Shown here piece after piece: positions 19,282 to 30,857 of a stretch of DNA of 60,000 nucleotides. The notes below the pieces were generated by a model. It was given only the letters and a program-made list of their open reading frames with translations. It did no database searches and was not told the origin of the DNA. How positions within the stretch are numbered: position 1 is the first letter of the stretch; each line of letters opens with the position of its first letter. This stretch comes from Hydractinia symbiolongicarpus (Eukaryota; Cnidaria; Hydrozoa; Anthoathecata; Hydractiniidae). Made by a program: the position numbers and the translations under genes. Where the stretch lies: contig NC_079887.1 in the NCBI RefSeq assembly GCF_029227915.1, forward strand, positions 21,761,650 to 21,821,649, read 5' to 3'.

Positions 19282-21033
19282 GTGAAGATGCAAATCATTC
19301 ACAATGAAGAAGTAGAACACTTGGAACTTGAGATGAATTCTAAAGGTACACAAGCTGACTTTACACCTGGATCAAATTGTGTATCTACTCAAACGGAAAA
19401 ACAAAGTAACGCAAATAAAGTGAATGTTGCAGTTCAATGTGATTATAAGCCCATTCAAGTTGCAGCTAATAATGACCTTGGTGAAATCACTTGTAGCAGT
19501 GATTCAGAAAGTAGTTACACCGAAACTGATTGTGAGTATCTAAATGAAAGTGAATATAGCAGTGATCATGAATATAATATCAACACGCAAGTTCCCCAAA
19601 AAGCAGCTTTCATAGTATATTGGTCATCATTATTGGTATTCTTTCAAAGATGTTTAACTTGTTCAATGCCTGCTTTCGTGAAATGCTTCAGTACAAAGGG
19701 TTCTCAGCTAATGGTAAAATTGCTCTGTGTGAATAATCACAATAATACCTGGAGGTCTCAACCAATTATCAATCGGTATTTACAGGCAAACTTAACGCAA
19801 GCAGCAGCGGTACTTTTTAGTGCAAATACGTTCAAACGAATAGCTAAATATTTCAACCTTGCAAGCATTCAATGGATAACTAAAACTAGTTATTACACAA
19901 TTCAAAGAAAATTCTTAGCAGGAGTAGTGCATGAAAATTATTTTAGAATGAACACAAAATTAATAAATGAAATAAAATTAATGGGTCCATGTCATCTCAG
20001 TGGCGATGGAAGATGTGACAGCCCTGGCCACAATGCAAAATATCTTACTTATTCACTAATGAACCAGAAGACCAATGAAATTATTGCATTATCAATCACT
20101 CAGGTGTCTGAAGCAGGGAATTCTTACAGAATGAAAAAACTAGGGTGTACGAAAGCTCTTACCTACTTGAAGAGTCAAAACACTGTAATAGAACAGATAA
20201 CAACAGATAGGCATAAACAAATACGAAAGTATATAAGAGAAGAACAACCTGATATTATCCATCAATTTGACATTTGGCACTTTTGCAAAAACATTAAAGC
20301 AAAACTTGTAGCTGCCAGCAAAAAATCTTCCTGCAACATTATCCAGAAATGGATAAAATCTATTTGTAATCATCTATGGTGGGCGTGTGCTACTTGTAAT
20401 GAAGACGAGGAGCTTTTGCGTGAAAAATGGATAAGTGTTTTATTTCATATCCAAAACAAGCACAAATGGACAGGCAGTAATAAGTTCACGAAATGTGAGC
20501 ACCCTCCTTTGCCAAGAAAAAAAGCAAAAGCTAAAGAATGGATTAAAGCAAATTCCGACGCATTTCTTGCTTTGCAGTCAATAGTTTTAAATAAAACGCT
20601 ATTAGCGGACTTAAAACATCTTACAAGATTTTCTCACACAGGTACATTGGAAGTGTACCATTCATTGTACAATAAATGGGCACCAAAAAGTCAACATTTT
20701 TCACATCTTGGAATGATCACTAGAAGCCAGTTGGCAGTTTTAGATTTTAACAAAGGTAGCAACTTGGAACAAGCAACTACAAGTGGAGGAGAAAAAAGAT
20801 ATAATGTTAATTTTTCCAAAATCACTGGAACATGGTCATCAAAACCAATTAAAGCTGATAAAAACAATTCATATTTGCACAAAATGGTTGAACAGACCCT
20901 TGAATGCGCTTCAAACGGATTGACACTAGAGCTTCCAAAAGTGCCACAAAACCTGCCAAAGAACATTGCTAAAACTCCCAAGCCGAACAAAAAGGAGCTG
21001 ATCACAAACCAGGTCTCTAGATTTCAGAAATAA
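19282..21033 (+). CDS. Kolobok-like DDE transposase 1 (catalytic part)
   Basis: A 583-residue open frame. An acidic, Ser-rich stretch (residues about 60-105) precedes the catalytic core: LSGDGRCDSPGHNAKY (first Asp pair), ITTDRHKQIRKY (second Asp), HQFDIWHFCKNI (DxWH block), NHLWWACATC and FSHTGTLEVYHSLYNKW (probable catalytic Glu). The THAP exons lie upstream in another frame, so the true protein probably began at 18865 before a one-base frameshift near 19300; the ATG at 19282 is simply the first in the surviving frame. The core is otherwise uninterrupted, which indicates a recent insertion. A distant relative with the same motif order is encoded at 48203-50067. Assignment to Kolobok rests on THAP, TTAA-type duplication and motif order, and is moderately firm. 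Confidence 0.8.
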   Translation: MKMQIIHNEEVEHLELEMNSKGTQADFTPGSNCVSTQTEKQSNANKVNVAVQCDYKPIQVAANNDLGEITCSSDSESSYTETDCEYLNESEYSSDHEYNINTQVPQKAAFIVYWSSLLVFFQRCLTCSMPAFVKCFSTKGSQLMVKLLCVNNHNNTWRSQPIINRYLQANLTQAAAVLFSANTFKRIAKYFNLASIQWITKTSYYTIQRKFLAGVVHENYFRMNTKLINEIKLMGPCHLSGDGRCDSPGHNAKYLTYSLMNQKTNEIIALSITQVSEAGNSYRMKKLGCTKALTYLKSQNTVIEQITTDRHKQIRKYIREEQPDIIHQFDIWHFCKNIKAKLVAASKKSSCNIIQKWIKSICNHLWWACATCNEDEELLREKWISVLFHIQNKHKWTGSNKFTKCEHPPLPRKKAKAKEWIKANSDAFLALQSIVLNKTLLADLKHLTRFSHTGTLEVYHSLYNKWAPKSQHFSHLGMITRSQLAVLDFNKGSNLEQATTSGGEKRYNVNFSKITGTWSSKPIKADKNNSYLHKMVEQTLECASNGLTLELPKVPQNLPKNIAKTPKPNKKELITNQVSRFQK

Positions 21034-21109
21034 AACTATTTTTTTCTAGACATTTATATTTAATTCACCATATTAAATATAAAGATGACACAAGTCTTAA
21101 ATTTCCATG

Positions 21110-21705
21110 TTAGTCTTTCTTTCCTTTGGAGTAAGGAACATAATTATTATCAAGCTCTGGATATAAGTTTCGTAGTTCCCACAAGGCACAAGACGGAATA
21201 ACACGTCGATTTCCTTTCCCCAAATGTTGGTACAGCCACCATGTAAACTGTTTGTATGCAGCATATCGCATTGACCTATTTTTTATGTTTTCTTCTAAAT
21301 GGTCTCCTTTTGATTCGTGTAATCCAACAAGAACATTTTTTAAAACGTCTTAAATTGGTCTAATTGTGTTACACATAGTTGCTGCTCAATTTTGTCTTGC
21401 AAAGCCCCAACTTCTTGGCAACACAAACAATCAATATCTCTTTGCTCTACTTTACATTTTCCACAGGTGCACCACTCTGTATTTCCAGTTCTTGTCTTTT
21501 CTTCTGCTGAAACTTCATCATTAGTTAAATCTAAAAATTCTTCCTCGTCTGAAGCTGCCGACTCAGAGGAAGAGATATCTATTTCTGGTTCAAAAAGATA
21601 TGGTTTCAACGACTTCATCATTCCTTCCATTTCTTCAACATCTTCATCTTCACTTTCTTGTTCAAAAAATATTTCATCATTTGAAAAATTTTCTGAGTCA
21701 GACAA
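21110..21705 (-). CDS. P2X7-ballast-like (P2RX7_C-type) gene of element 1
   Basis: Starting at 21705 the protein has an acidic Ser/Glu-rich N-terminus and a PYLFEP motif, then the Cys cluster RTGNTEWCTCGKCK...CLCCQE. After a one-base frameshift near 21350 it continues with MRYAAYKQFTWW, RRVIPSCALWELR and a stop at 21110. This series matches the zinc-binding cytoplasmic ballast domain of vertebrate P2X7 receptors. No transmembrane or ligand-binding P2X domain is present. The gene converges on the transposase gene, with about 75 bp between the stops. The frameshift may mean this copy is broken, or a small intron may be hidden there. Confidence 0.8.
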
Positions 21706-21965
21706 TTTTTAAGTATAGTTTAAGTGTGGGTTGTTTTCTGTTTTTAAACTCTTTTCAGCACATTTCTTTCTTAAACATTAACACATATGCCTCAATGACG
21801 TCAGAAAAAAAGGTTTAAAAAAATAGCTTATGAAATTGGTTCAAAAGATCAATTGTTATGAATTATTTATTACTTTAGTAAAAGTTTTTTTGTTTTCTTT
21901 ACGTTAACAGAATCAGTTACACATGAATTTAAAAAAAATTTTTTTTGACTGAACCACTCCTTTGA

Positions 21966-22850
21966 GGTAGTGCAAATTTTACAAACAATTTCTGCGATAC
22001 TTTATCGTTAACCTGCACAAACTGGTATCTATTACTGAGTTAATCATCAATTAGTCTAATAAAATGTTTCGAAAAACCTAATTGGTGAAGATAGGATAGT
22101 CAACAGTGTCAAATGCTTTAGAAAAGTTTGCAAATATAGAAAGCGTGATTTCACCCTTCTTCATGGCATGTAAAATATTATCTTTTAGTTTTACCAAAAT
22201 AGTAGTCGTAGAGTGTCCTTTTCTATATCCAGATTGTGTTTAGCGGTAGACTGAGCTTTTTTCGATGAAGACAATGATTTGCATCAATATAATCCCCTTG
22301 AATACTTTGGGGTACGACACTTACTGGATGGTAGTCAGCCAGATTAGAAGGATTTGTTAGTTTAGGGATCGGACAAATACAACTAATTTTCCATTGCTCT
22401 GGAAAGGTGAAATTTTCAATACAGTAGTTAATAATGTGCGTTAACGGCGAGGCGATATAGTAAGCAACATATTTTATATACCTTGCGGGAATATTACCAA
22501 ATCCCATTGAGCAGTCAAGTCATAACGATCTAATTGCATTTATAACATTGAAAAGAGTTAGGTTTATTAGAAGAACAGTTTATCTGAGCAGTTGTTGTCC
22601 CTGGAAGGTGTTCGTTTATTCCAGTTGTTTTTGCAGCAATTCGTTAATGGCAACAGGATTTACATTTAAATTTTTCGGATTTGGGTGAAGAATTTTGTTA
22701 ATGACTTTCCACACATCTTTTGTGCTTTTATTTTTAAGAAGTTTTCTCAGAAAAATTGATTTAGTTAACCTTATCTCCTTTTCAAGCTTGTTACGAATAG
22801 ATTCCATTGTATGTAGTGTTGGTAGTCCCACGTACTTCCTTCCTTAACCC
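21966..22850 (-). mobile_element. LINE fragment A, 5' part: linker and N-terminal reverse transcriptase
   Basis: From about 22831 the minus strand encodes a basic linker (RNKLEKEIRLTKSIF, DVWKVINKILHP). From 22507 it encodes reverse-transcriptase motifs: GFGNIPARYIK, PLTHIINY, PEQWKISCICPIPK and LADYHPVSVVP. Several frame changes follow down to 21966, where the Kolobok-like element interrupts it. No endonuclease domain was found to the right, so the LINE is 5'-truncated near 22850. Confidence 0.75.
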
Positions 22851-22987
22851 TTGGACACTGTATAAATGCTATATTTTGATTCGTTAAAAAAACAATGAAA
22901 TATAATTATGTGTGAAGTTTTCGTTATGAAATACTTAAGCTCGTATGGTCGCTGATAATGTTTCTAACGGTTTCTCTTCTTCACTAA

Positions 22988-23259
22988 GATGCAGGCAACA
23001 GACGTGTTGGTAGCAAAAAGAGTTCCTTTAAATTTTCGAACCAGTGGAAACTGCCACAGAATGAGAAGTTATGCACTCCGTTTCCCATAAAAGAAGAAGA
23101 AATGTTTATGCTGCTGAAGCAAAGGGCTGAGGAAAAGGTAGCTGATATGTTTTTCCACTTTTGCTGGATTGGACGACGAACCTATTATTTGGTGAAGTGG
23201 CTTCCTTGGGATTGCTTTTGGGAGCCTAAAGATAACATTTTGGATCACCGATTATTAGA
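22988..23259 (+). CDS. Chromodomain-containing exon
   Basis: One open frame enters from a possible acceptor (ATGCAG, about 22993) and ends at GAG followed by a GTAAGT donor that overlaps a TAA. The second half reads GRRTYYLVKW, then FWEPKDNILDHRLLE. These are the aromatic and WEP...NILD..LL landmarks of a chromodomain, a methyl-lysine-histone reader. The end resembles the CBX type more than the usual Ty3/gypsy integrase tail. No integrase motifs lie nearby. It may be a host gene exon, a fragment, or part of another transposon. The ORF at 23891-24097 could be a later exon. Confidence 0.6.
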
Positions 23260-23890
23260 GTAAGTAGAGTTTTCACAGAGATGGAGCAAAGCTGTAGACA
23301 AAAGATGTGCTGTTTATCACTTGTTTGTTTTCTAAAACTTGTTATCTTGTCGCATAAAGTTACATAACAGTTACACAACATTATATAGATTTAAATAAAT
23401 TAGGATTAACTGTTTAGTTAGCTAACTAGCTGCCGAACAAATTACAAAGTAATAGACTACTTATTTTCTATATAAAGTAGGTCGTAGCTGCAGTGAGGAA
23501 AATCTAATCAGTTAAGTTCTAAATAAACCCAAAGCTATATATGTATATATATATATACGAACATTTTTATATATATTCTTCAGTCATTGGAGTGAAACAT
23601 TTTTATATTTTTTTAGTCATTGGAGTAACCCCCTAGTCTGAAGCAAGGGAAGTTTAATGTCTTGGTAGAAAGATTAATTTCTATCTTTGAGTCTGCAATA
23701 AAGGAGAGGTTGTCTTCTTCGAAATATCTCGATTTCTCTATCCATATTTTTAGGTTCCTATTTTTAGGGAAGGGAAGTGTTATAAGAAGGTTTTTACTTC
23801 CGCGAAGACTTTTGCCTACCTTGTTTTACTAATGGTTGGGATGAGGTTCTAATTAATAAACGAGGTACTAAGAGGATTGCCCATTTTCTA
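23260..23890. other. AT-rich spacer with short duplication
   Basis: No recognisable gene. It contains a TATATA run near 23540-23560 and a duplicated word ACATTTTTATAT...AGTCATTGGAGT (about 23561-23585 and 23600-23624). If the chromodomain exon is spliced to the ORF beginning near 23891, this is its intron. Confidence 0.4.
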
Positions 23891-24097
23891 GTGTACATGA
23901 AAGTTTTTTTATCTAAATCTACTCAAGTGTATTCTTCAGATGGACAGGATAGTATTAAGCGAAAGAAACGGCGTCTTGTACAAAGGTTATTGGTTTACTT
24001 TCTAGAAGAAGACAACCAAATTCTTGAATTTCTTTTAAAGAGATACATCTCATCACAAACACAAAGTTCCAAACAAAGAGTGAGCAGTAGAAAGTAA
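23891..24097 (+). CDS. Unidentified basic C-terminal exon or ORF
   Basis: The frame is open upstream from about 23790 and ends at TAA 24095-24097. It encodes a Lys/Arg-rich segment (KRKKRRLVQRLL), then a hydrophobic helix-like stretch and a Ser/Gln-rich end. No family recognised. It lies on the same strand as the chromodomain exon and could be its terminal exon, but no splice link can be proved. Confidence 0.3.
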   Translation: MYMKVFLSKSTQVYSSDGQDSIKRKKRRLVQRLLVYFLEEDNQILEFLLKRYISSQTQSSKQRVSSRK

Positions 24098-24166
24098 AAT
24101 TCAAAGTTTAAGCAACATACACATCTTTATAAAAATCAGTAATTTACTGCAAGTAGCAGTATTGAG

Positions 24167-24509
24167 TCAAAAACGTTTCTCACCAAATAATGTATATGTT
24201 ATGTGGAATGTTGAAGCACTGTCAATTAAAATTGCTTTCTGCATACGGTTTGTGAAAATTTGTCCGGTGGCAGCTTTGTAAATGTCACCTGGCTCCTTCA
24301 TTTTCATTTTTTCTCTATTCACGTTTGGTGGTGCTGAAATTTTTTTTGACAACTTCTGCTTCATTGGTTGCCTCGATTTTATCTAAACTTGCTACCATAA
24401 GGCTTGATGATGTGCAAGTGTATTCTCTCTTGGTGCGTTTGAAGCCACTCGACTCAAGCTTTCCTATTCTTTTTTCCACCTGCAACATATTGACTTGCAC
24501 GCACTCCAT
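24167..24509 (-). pseudogene. Unidentified coding remnant with frameshift
   Basis: Two overlapping minus-strand frames (24509-24315 and 24364-24167) join across a probable one-base frameshift near 24330. The first part is Lys/Glu/Ser-rich, with a coiled-coil look (VEKRIGKLES). The second has GDIYKAATGQIF and AILIDSASTF. I do not recognise the family. Confidence 0.3.
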
Positions 24510-24599
24510 CTGTTATTCTTTCGCAAGAAAATATTGCAGAAGTTATCATTCTTTTCTTCTACTCATTTAAAAAAGGAAATTTTAAGGGATTAATTTTTT

Positions 24600-25968
24600 T
24601 GGCATTCGGTAGTTTAAAAAATTTTTATACGTAACAAACAAAGGAGCAAGGTGCGGAACCTTACAAGCGATTCAGGAACATGTTTTACCATAACATGAAT
24701 ACATGGTGTTATGGGTATGACCAGTTATAACCGCCACCTTTGGATTGCCTGCAGACATTAAAATATTTAGTGTTTTTTGTTCGTGTATTTAAAACATTTC
24801 AATTTAAAAATGATATTTTGATATGTTTGGCACAAAAAAATGGTGAAAAGTTAACAATATCATTTCCCTTAAAACGTTTCCCATCAATGGTGGAATCTTA
24901 AGAAGCATTTTCTTCTTTTTTGTACCCATTTCCCAATTTTTTTTTATCTCAACAACTTTATATTAACACCAATAGATTACAAAATGGTTGGAAGCTTTTG
25001 TAGCTTGTCTGTTCGGTGTTTCTAAAGATTTTTAACCATAGTTTTTACTTACAATTCTTGTCTAAATTACTTTCATTAATTCTTAAGCTCTTGATTTATA
25101 CCTTGTCATACAACACATTCTCTGGGCAAAATATACTAATATAGTATAAGTGTATTCCGTCCTTAGTAATACATATACGGTATATTTACGGCAAAGTCAA
25201 TTAATACATACACAGTATATTTACAAAACGGAAGGTGCCATTATGGACAGCAGGATCAATCCTGCCAGCGTAGCTAGGGTTGTTGTTATCAGGTTATTTT
25301 TTCGATGAACAAGAAGTTTCTGCACGTAACGAAGCTAGCTAGTTTAGCTATTTAAATTTATTTTAGCTAACTCATGTAACTGCCGGATAAGCTAGCTAGT
25401 GCAGCTAGTATAGCTAATGTAGTGGGTTTGCTGTGTACTGGTGTGGCTAGAGCTAGCTAGCTAGCTAGCTAGCTATTCTTAAGTCTCCAATAATGCTCAC
25501 CATACTTTATATATTAGTTTTCGGAAATTATTTTAGCCAGGACATCCTTCTTCACTTCTTCCACTCCCTCCCTCCCCATCACTAATAATATTTTTAGGTT
25601 TTTGCCACCATCTAGAGCCCCCTGAGAGGGTGACATATAATACATAGCAACTATTTGGTTTTCCATTATAATTAGCTAGCTGGCTATACTAGCTTTTATT
25701 GTTAAGGCATAAAATTGAGTGAACTCAGAGATAACACACAATTGAGGAATCCCCCAAATTCCACATTTATAAAATTATATATATATAGCTATATATAGCT
25801 ATATATATATATACTATGTATTTATAGACTGGGGGATTCCCAGCACTTTGCTAGTTCATTTATATACATAAGTGGCACACTGTTGTTGCACATCTGGTCA
25901 CTATGCAACGTTACTTTTCTCTATTTTTCTAATTCTACATTCATGAGAATGATTAATTTATGACCAGG
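24600..25968. other. Gene-free AT-rich stretch with microsatellite and hairpin
   Basis: No coding seen. Contents: a diverged repeat AATACATA(T/C)AC(G/A)GTATATTTAC at about 25169 and 25203; a GCTA microsatellite at about 25452-25475 with scattered GCTAGC words from 25330; and an 11-bp inverted repeat GGAATCCCCCA / TGGGGGATTCC (25746-25756 and 25830-25840) around a TATATAGCTA array. Confidence 0.6.
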
Positions 25969-26290
25969 CAGTATGAGAATCCTGATTATATAGCTAGCTA
26001 ACACCCTGATCAGGGGATATATTTACACCAAAGTGTAATTTTATATTGGGTGGGGTGTATACCGATACACTTCAACTTGCAAAGCTGTTTGAACATTGGG
26101 GTGAATAGTCTTTTTTGATTTGCCCTGAATGAAATCCTTGTGGATTTTCCCGGGAGGATCTTGGTATATATCACGTTTGTGTGTGGCAAAATATAAAGTT
26201 TGTTTTTGTGATCATTTTGGTTCTGCAAACTTCACACATTAAACAGAACATATATATATATTTTTATTTTGAAGTATATATATTGACGGA

Positions 26291-29200
26291 ATGGACAGGA
26301 AGCTCAAGAAACATGAAAAGGGAGAGGGGTCGTCTTCAAATGTACAAAGTCAACAGATATTATTGGGGGTGATTAAAGAAAATGAGGAAAAAGAAAAGGT
26401 AAAAGAAATAGAAAGAAAAGAAGTAAAGAAAATAGAAAAGGCAAAGAAAGCAATGGAAAGTGCCATTGTTAATTATTCTAAAAAGTCAACCAAAAGGAAA
26501 AAAAAAGACAGTTGGTATATTGCTGGAAATGCAAAGGTGGAAAATAAAGCTGTCAGACGTAAAGGGGGTCCAAGTATTAAGAGACCTAATCCTTTGTTAC
26601 AAGGTAATAAGTATATATTCACTAAAGTATATATTGAATAGAAAATTTATACACAGAAAGAAGATAAGAGCACTATTTGTTATTGTTACTGTTGTTTTGT
26701 ACATTATATTTTGTATATATATACTATTTATTCTATCAATTTTTTAAATCTTTTTTTAAACCATGATTTGTTTTAGAATCAAGTTCAGAAGAAGACATTA
26801 GTTCGAGTGCTGCCGTTTTTGGTGACAATGGAGAGAGCAACGACTCAAGTATCAAAGGTATGTAATATAAAATATTAATAAAGCTAACAAAAAGTGGAAT
26901 GGGTACAAGGGATATTGGTTCAAATCCAATTCATCTAAACCAGATGGTAGCTCAATGCTAGAGCATTGTACTTGCCTTTTCACACTGATTGCACATTTTT
27001 TTGACAGTGGTTTATATGTATGTAGCACTAGATCAAATGTTAGAGGCAATATCAGCTGTGTCCACAGAAGATAATGCATGGAATATCCGCATTTCAAGAG
27101 CAGAATCTAACTGGGCAGATGCTAGACAGACTTTATTGTCGAGTATGATGGAACGTGAAGTCCTTAACACAGATGTATGCATGAATTGTGGAAAAAATCC
27201 AACTTCGATTGTATGCAATGATTGTGCACCTTACTGCAACTTTTGTGTGGCATGTGATTACGCGTTGCACCAAATGGATCCATTTCATAATAGAAAGGCT
27301 TTTAATGGAAACTGTTATGTCTCGTTCGTGCCAGAGAGTCATTTCATAATATGCAAGTTATCACCATTGGTACGCCCTGTTGTTTTACTGTAAAGTTAGG
27401 AATTGATGTAAACAAGTCGGTGTGATTTGTTTTGTTTTTTTCTATAGAAAAAACGTTTTCCCTTCCCATGAGCAGATGTACACAATGCCATCATCGCTGC
27501 AGTCAGTGTGAAATCCAAATGTCCGACAGTTTAATCGCAGTTATCACCACAAATGGTATTATGCAATTCATCTATATTGTCCATATGTAATATTTAGTAC
27601 TGTTTTTGTAGATTATCTCCTCAGTTTTGGATATGATATAATTATTCCTTATCTTTCTGTTATTTTTATCAGGAAGATTTGATTTAAACAAGCACTCTGT
27701 GCATTGCTGTCAATGTGATCATCTAACTGATCCATTCACCCTGCCATTTCTGATACAATCAAGATATTGGCCGGCATCCTTAAAGCATATCAACTGTGTG
27801 TACCAAGAAAACTGCTTTGAGATGTGGGATCGATTTTCCAAAAGAATGCCTGGTTCATCTCTCAATAGCTTCACCCGCAGTCTTAAAGACATTTCGAGTA
27901 AAAACGGGAGGGTTAGTGTTGAGAGACTGATATTTATTCAAGCCTTCTCTTTGTCTGTATAAAATGCGAGAGCTAAAATCACAATATTAAAATTTGATGA
28001 AGTTTTGTTTTGCTTTAGTTTTCCATTAGGCCAGAGACACCTTCATTTATTTTTAGAAAAATGTTGTTAGCCCTGTTTTGTTCAAACGAACTTACAGAGA
28101 GTGGTGTTATATTAATTATGAACTATCGAAAGTGGAAAGGGAAAACTTATTTCAATGCCTATCATGTTATAATCAACAACATTCTTGTCACGTTGATGGA
28201 AACAGTAAATTATACCGATATAAATCTTCAGGGCGGTATGTTATCACTTTTGTTTAATTAAGCGAAGTACGTTATGCAGAACATTTTGTATAATAAATTT
28301 AAGTAATGTCATGTGTTATATTTATTCAGAGCCTCTGGGGAATCTTATTATCAGGGATTGTTTTTTGCTAAAAACGTAGCTGTTGACGCTCATTTAGACT
28401 TGTTAAATTTGTACAAGAAAGGATCTTTTACGAAGGTATTTACCTTTTGCGCCAAACTTTTAACTCGAATTAATGTGGTTTTGAGCTTGATTGTAGAGTA
28501 TTGATTTTGACTTTGCTTTCAGCAACCAGTACATTGCGGTAATAGTACCCTCAAAGCAGCTCAAGATACAATTAGGAAAAAAGCAGCTCTTGATGAGACT
28601 GGCCTTGAATACTGCGTATGCCGACATGGTGTAGCACAGAAAGCTGTGAACATGTTCAGAGGAGAGATAATTGGTTATGCTCACTTTTTGCAGAAAACAT
28701 TTATGATAGAGCAACATACCCAGTTTATGTGGTACGATGTGATGTGCAAGTACTGGGTGTGGTTAAAATCTAATGACCCATTTCTTGCAGAACAAATGCA
28801 ACCAGCTTTATCAGTAATGCATGGGAAAATCCACAAGCTTTCCTGTCAGGTGTTATATTCTGCGATTTTTATTGCATAATAGTATTCTTGTCAATGTTTA
28901 ATGAAAAGAAATGTACTTAATGACTGTTGTTTGATGTCTTGAAACAAAATCAAAAGAGAAACATTCTTAATTCACGTAAATATTATTGGAACTATCTCGT
29001 CTCATTCTTATGTTTAAATCATAGCGTTTATTTTAATTTAGATAAAATGGGGAGGAAGGTGGCAGGTTGGAGCAGCAATGTCTACTGGAGAGGAGGCTGA
29101 ACAAGTCAATAGTTACCTTTCACGTATCGGTAATGTCACCAAGTACATGTTAAAACAAAGTATGTGTTTTATATAGTTATTTCTTATTAACATTGCCAGC

Positions 29201-30857
29201 CTAATTGCTTTGCCAAAATAGTTACCTACATTTGTGGAAAATGACATAACTACGTATGACGTATCTATGTTTGCTTAGACCGCGAAGACTACATTACAGA
29301 ATTCGCGATGGACTGAAACGAGCATAAAATTGATCTTTTACCTGAGTCATTATTTAAAAGATGGAAAAGAGTAGGTATTCCAGTGCGAATAAAGTTAGAA
29401 TTAACGTATAGACTTTTTCATTGTTATTTAAGTTGCATCCTTTCATATAATCATTTAGGCAAAAGAGAATATAAAGCGTTGTGAAGAAATGACAAGATCT
29501 TTATCGCAGGAAAATAACATAGATATTTCGGACATTTCACTGCAAGGTTTAATTGAGGAGGTGAAATGCTGGGCAGCAAGTACGATTTCGTCAGTTATTG
29601 CTCTATGATTATTGAATTGATTTGTTCTATGTCACAACTTATGACAAAATATTTCTAGGTACAAAAACAAGCACGTCAATTAGTGATAAAGATTTGTGCG
29701 TACTATATCGGGTTCAGTTACTACGTAACGGTATTTTACCCTATGAAGATAACATTCAAAAGTTGTTACCCGTGTCATATTTGGTCAAAGGAAACTAAAA
29801 AAAATGCTTCGGTTATTCTTGGCAAGTATAAGCTGCTCCTTTCTAGCACCAAGGAGAAAGACACTTCCTTCGATGTCTCGTCGTTCAACGCAACAGTAAA
29901 TGTGGCCAACAAAATTATTGATGAAATTGTACGTTTAATCGATCAATGTAACTTTGAAATATCAATGAAAGCGGCTTTTATTAATAAATTAGCGAGTAAG
30001 TTTGATATCACAGAACGAGCATTTTTTAAGTAATTATAGCATCATTAACACTGAACACTACATACATTAAACGTCATCAGTGCTTCAACCTTAATTAATA
30101 CTTTTGTCATAGGCACCAGCAAACAAAGGATACGGCTCCGACGTATTTTAGACAAAGAACGAGAAAAAGTTAAAACGTTTGTCCAAGATTATAACTCATT
30201 GATAGAGACATGCGGCATAAACAGAGAAAAGATAACTAGTACTGATAACGCAATTCGAGGGGAAGGTAATTGTGTTATTTATCGTTAAATCCCCTTAAAA
30301 CTCAATAATTCTTAGTTGTTGTTGTTTAGAGAAGGTAGAATAACAACGTATTCGATCTTCATGCACAGGTTCAATTAGTATGAAGAAAGCTGTTGTTGAT
30401 GCATCCATGGAGAAACGTCGCAATGAAGAAGAAGTGACTTTAACAATGAAAGAAATGGCGCGATATATTCAACAATATGTAAATACGAAAGATACCTTGC
30501 TAAACGAGACACAATTATTGGAGTCATCTGACAGGGGTTAGGGAAAGTTATCCTAAGATATAATAACATTTACTGCAGTGATGATTACGTAAATGGTAAT
30601 GTCAAACCTTTTCTTTCTAGGTAGAGCTGATGACATCGCTCCACAATTGCATCAGGTATGTACAAATGTAAAAAAAATTACTTCCTTGCATTTATATTAC
30701 CTTTCCTAAATTTTAATCATATTGATCATAGGATAAACTGAACAGGGCTACGCTTGCTGTCCTTCACAGAAGTATGCAAAATGTGCAAAACTGTCTGGAT
30801 AAGGCGTATATGTATTTTAAAAAGGTAACAGGATGTAACATGGAACTACGGAGATGA
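26291..30857 (+). pseudogene. KDZ transposase relic, copy 2
   Basis: Same exons and lesions as the relic at 323-4889: in-frame TGA at 29314-29316, frameshift near 29793. The lesions therefore predate the duplication. Confidence 0.8.
26903..26975 (+). tRNA. Permuted tRNA-like sequence, copy 2
   Basis: Identical to 935-1007, with the T-arm half preceding the D-arm half. Confidence 0.5.

Larger units (their letters stand above)
18572..21961 (+). mobile_element. THAP/Kolobok-like DNA transposon 1, inserted in LINE A
   Basis: The ends are inverted repeats AGGAGTGGTTCA (18572-18583; complement 21950-21961). The flanks are TTGA on both sides (18568-18571 and 21962-21965), a variant of the TTAA duplication made by Kolobok-type elements. 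Removing the element and one TTGA restores an unbroken reverse-transcriptase motif in the LINE, which fixes the borders. It holds two convergent genes: THAP plus transposase on the plus strand and a P2X7-ballast-like gene on the minus strand. Confidence 0.92.

Noticed and set aside
25441-25480. GCTA repeat as a regulatory or CRISPR-like array
   Set aside because: It is a simple four-base microsatellite without spacers.
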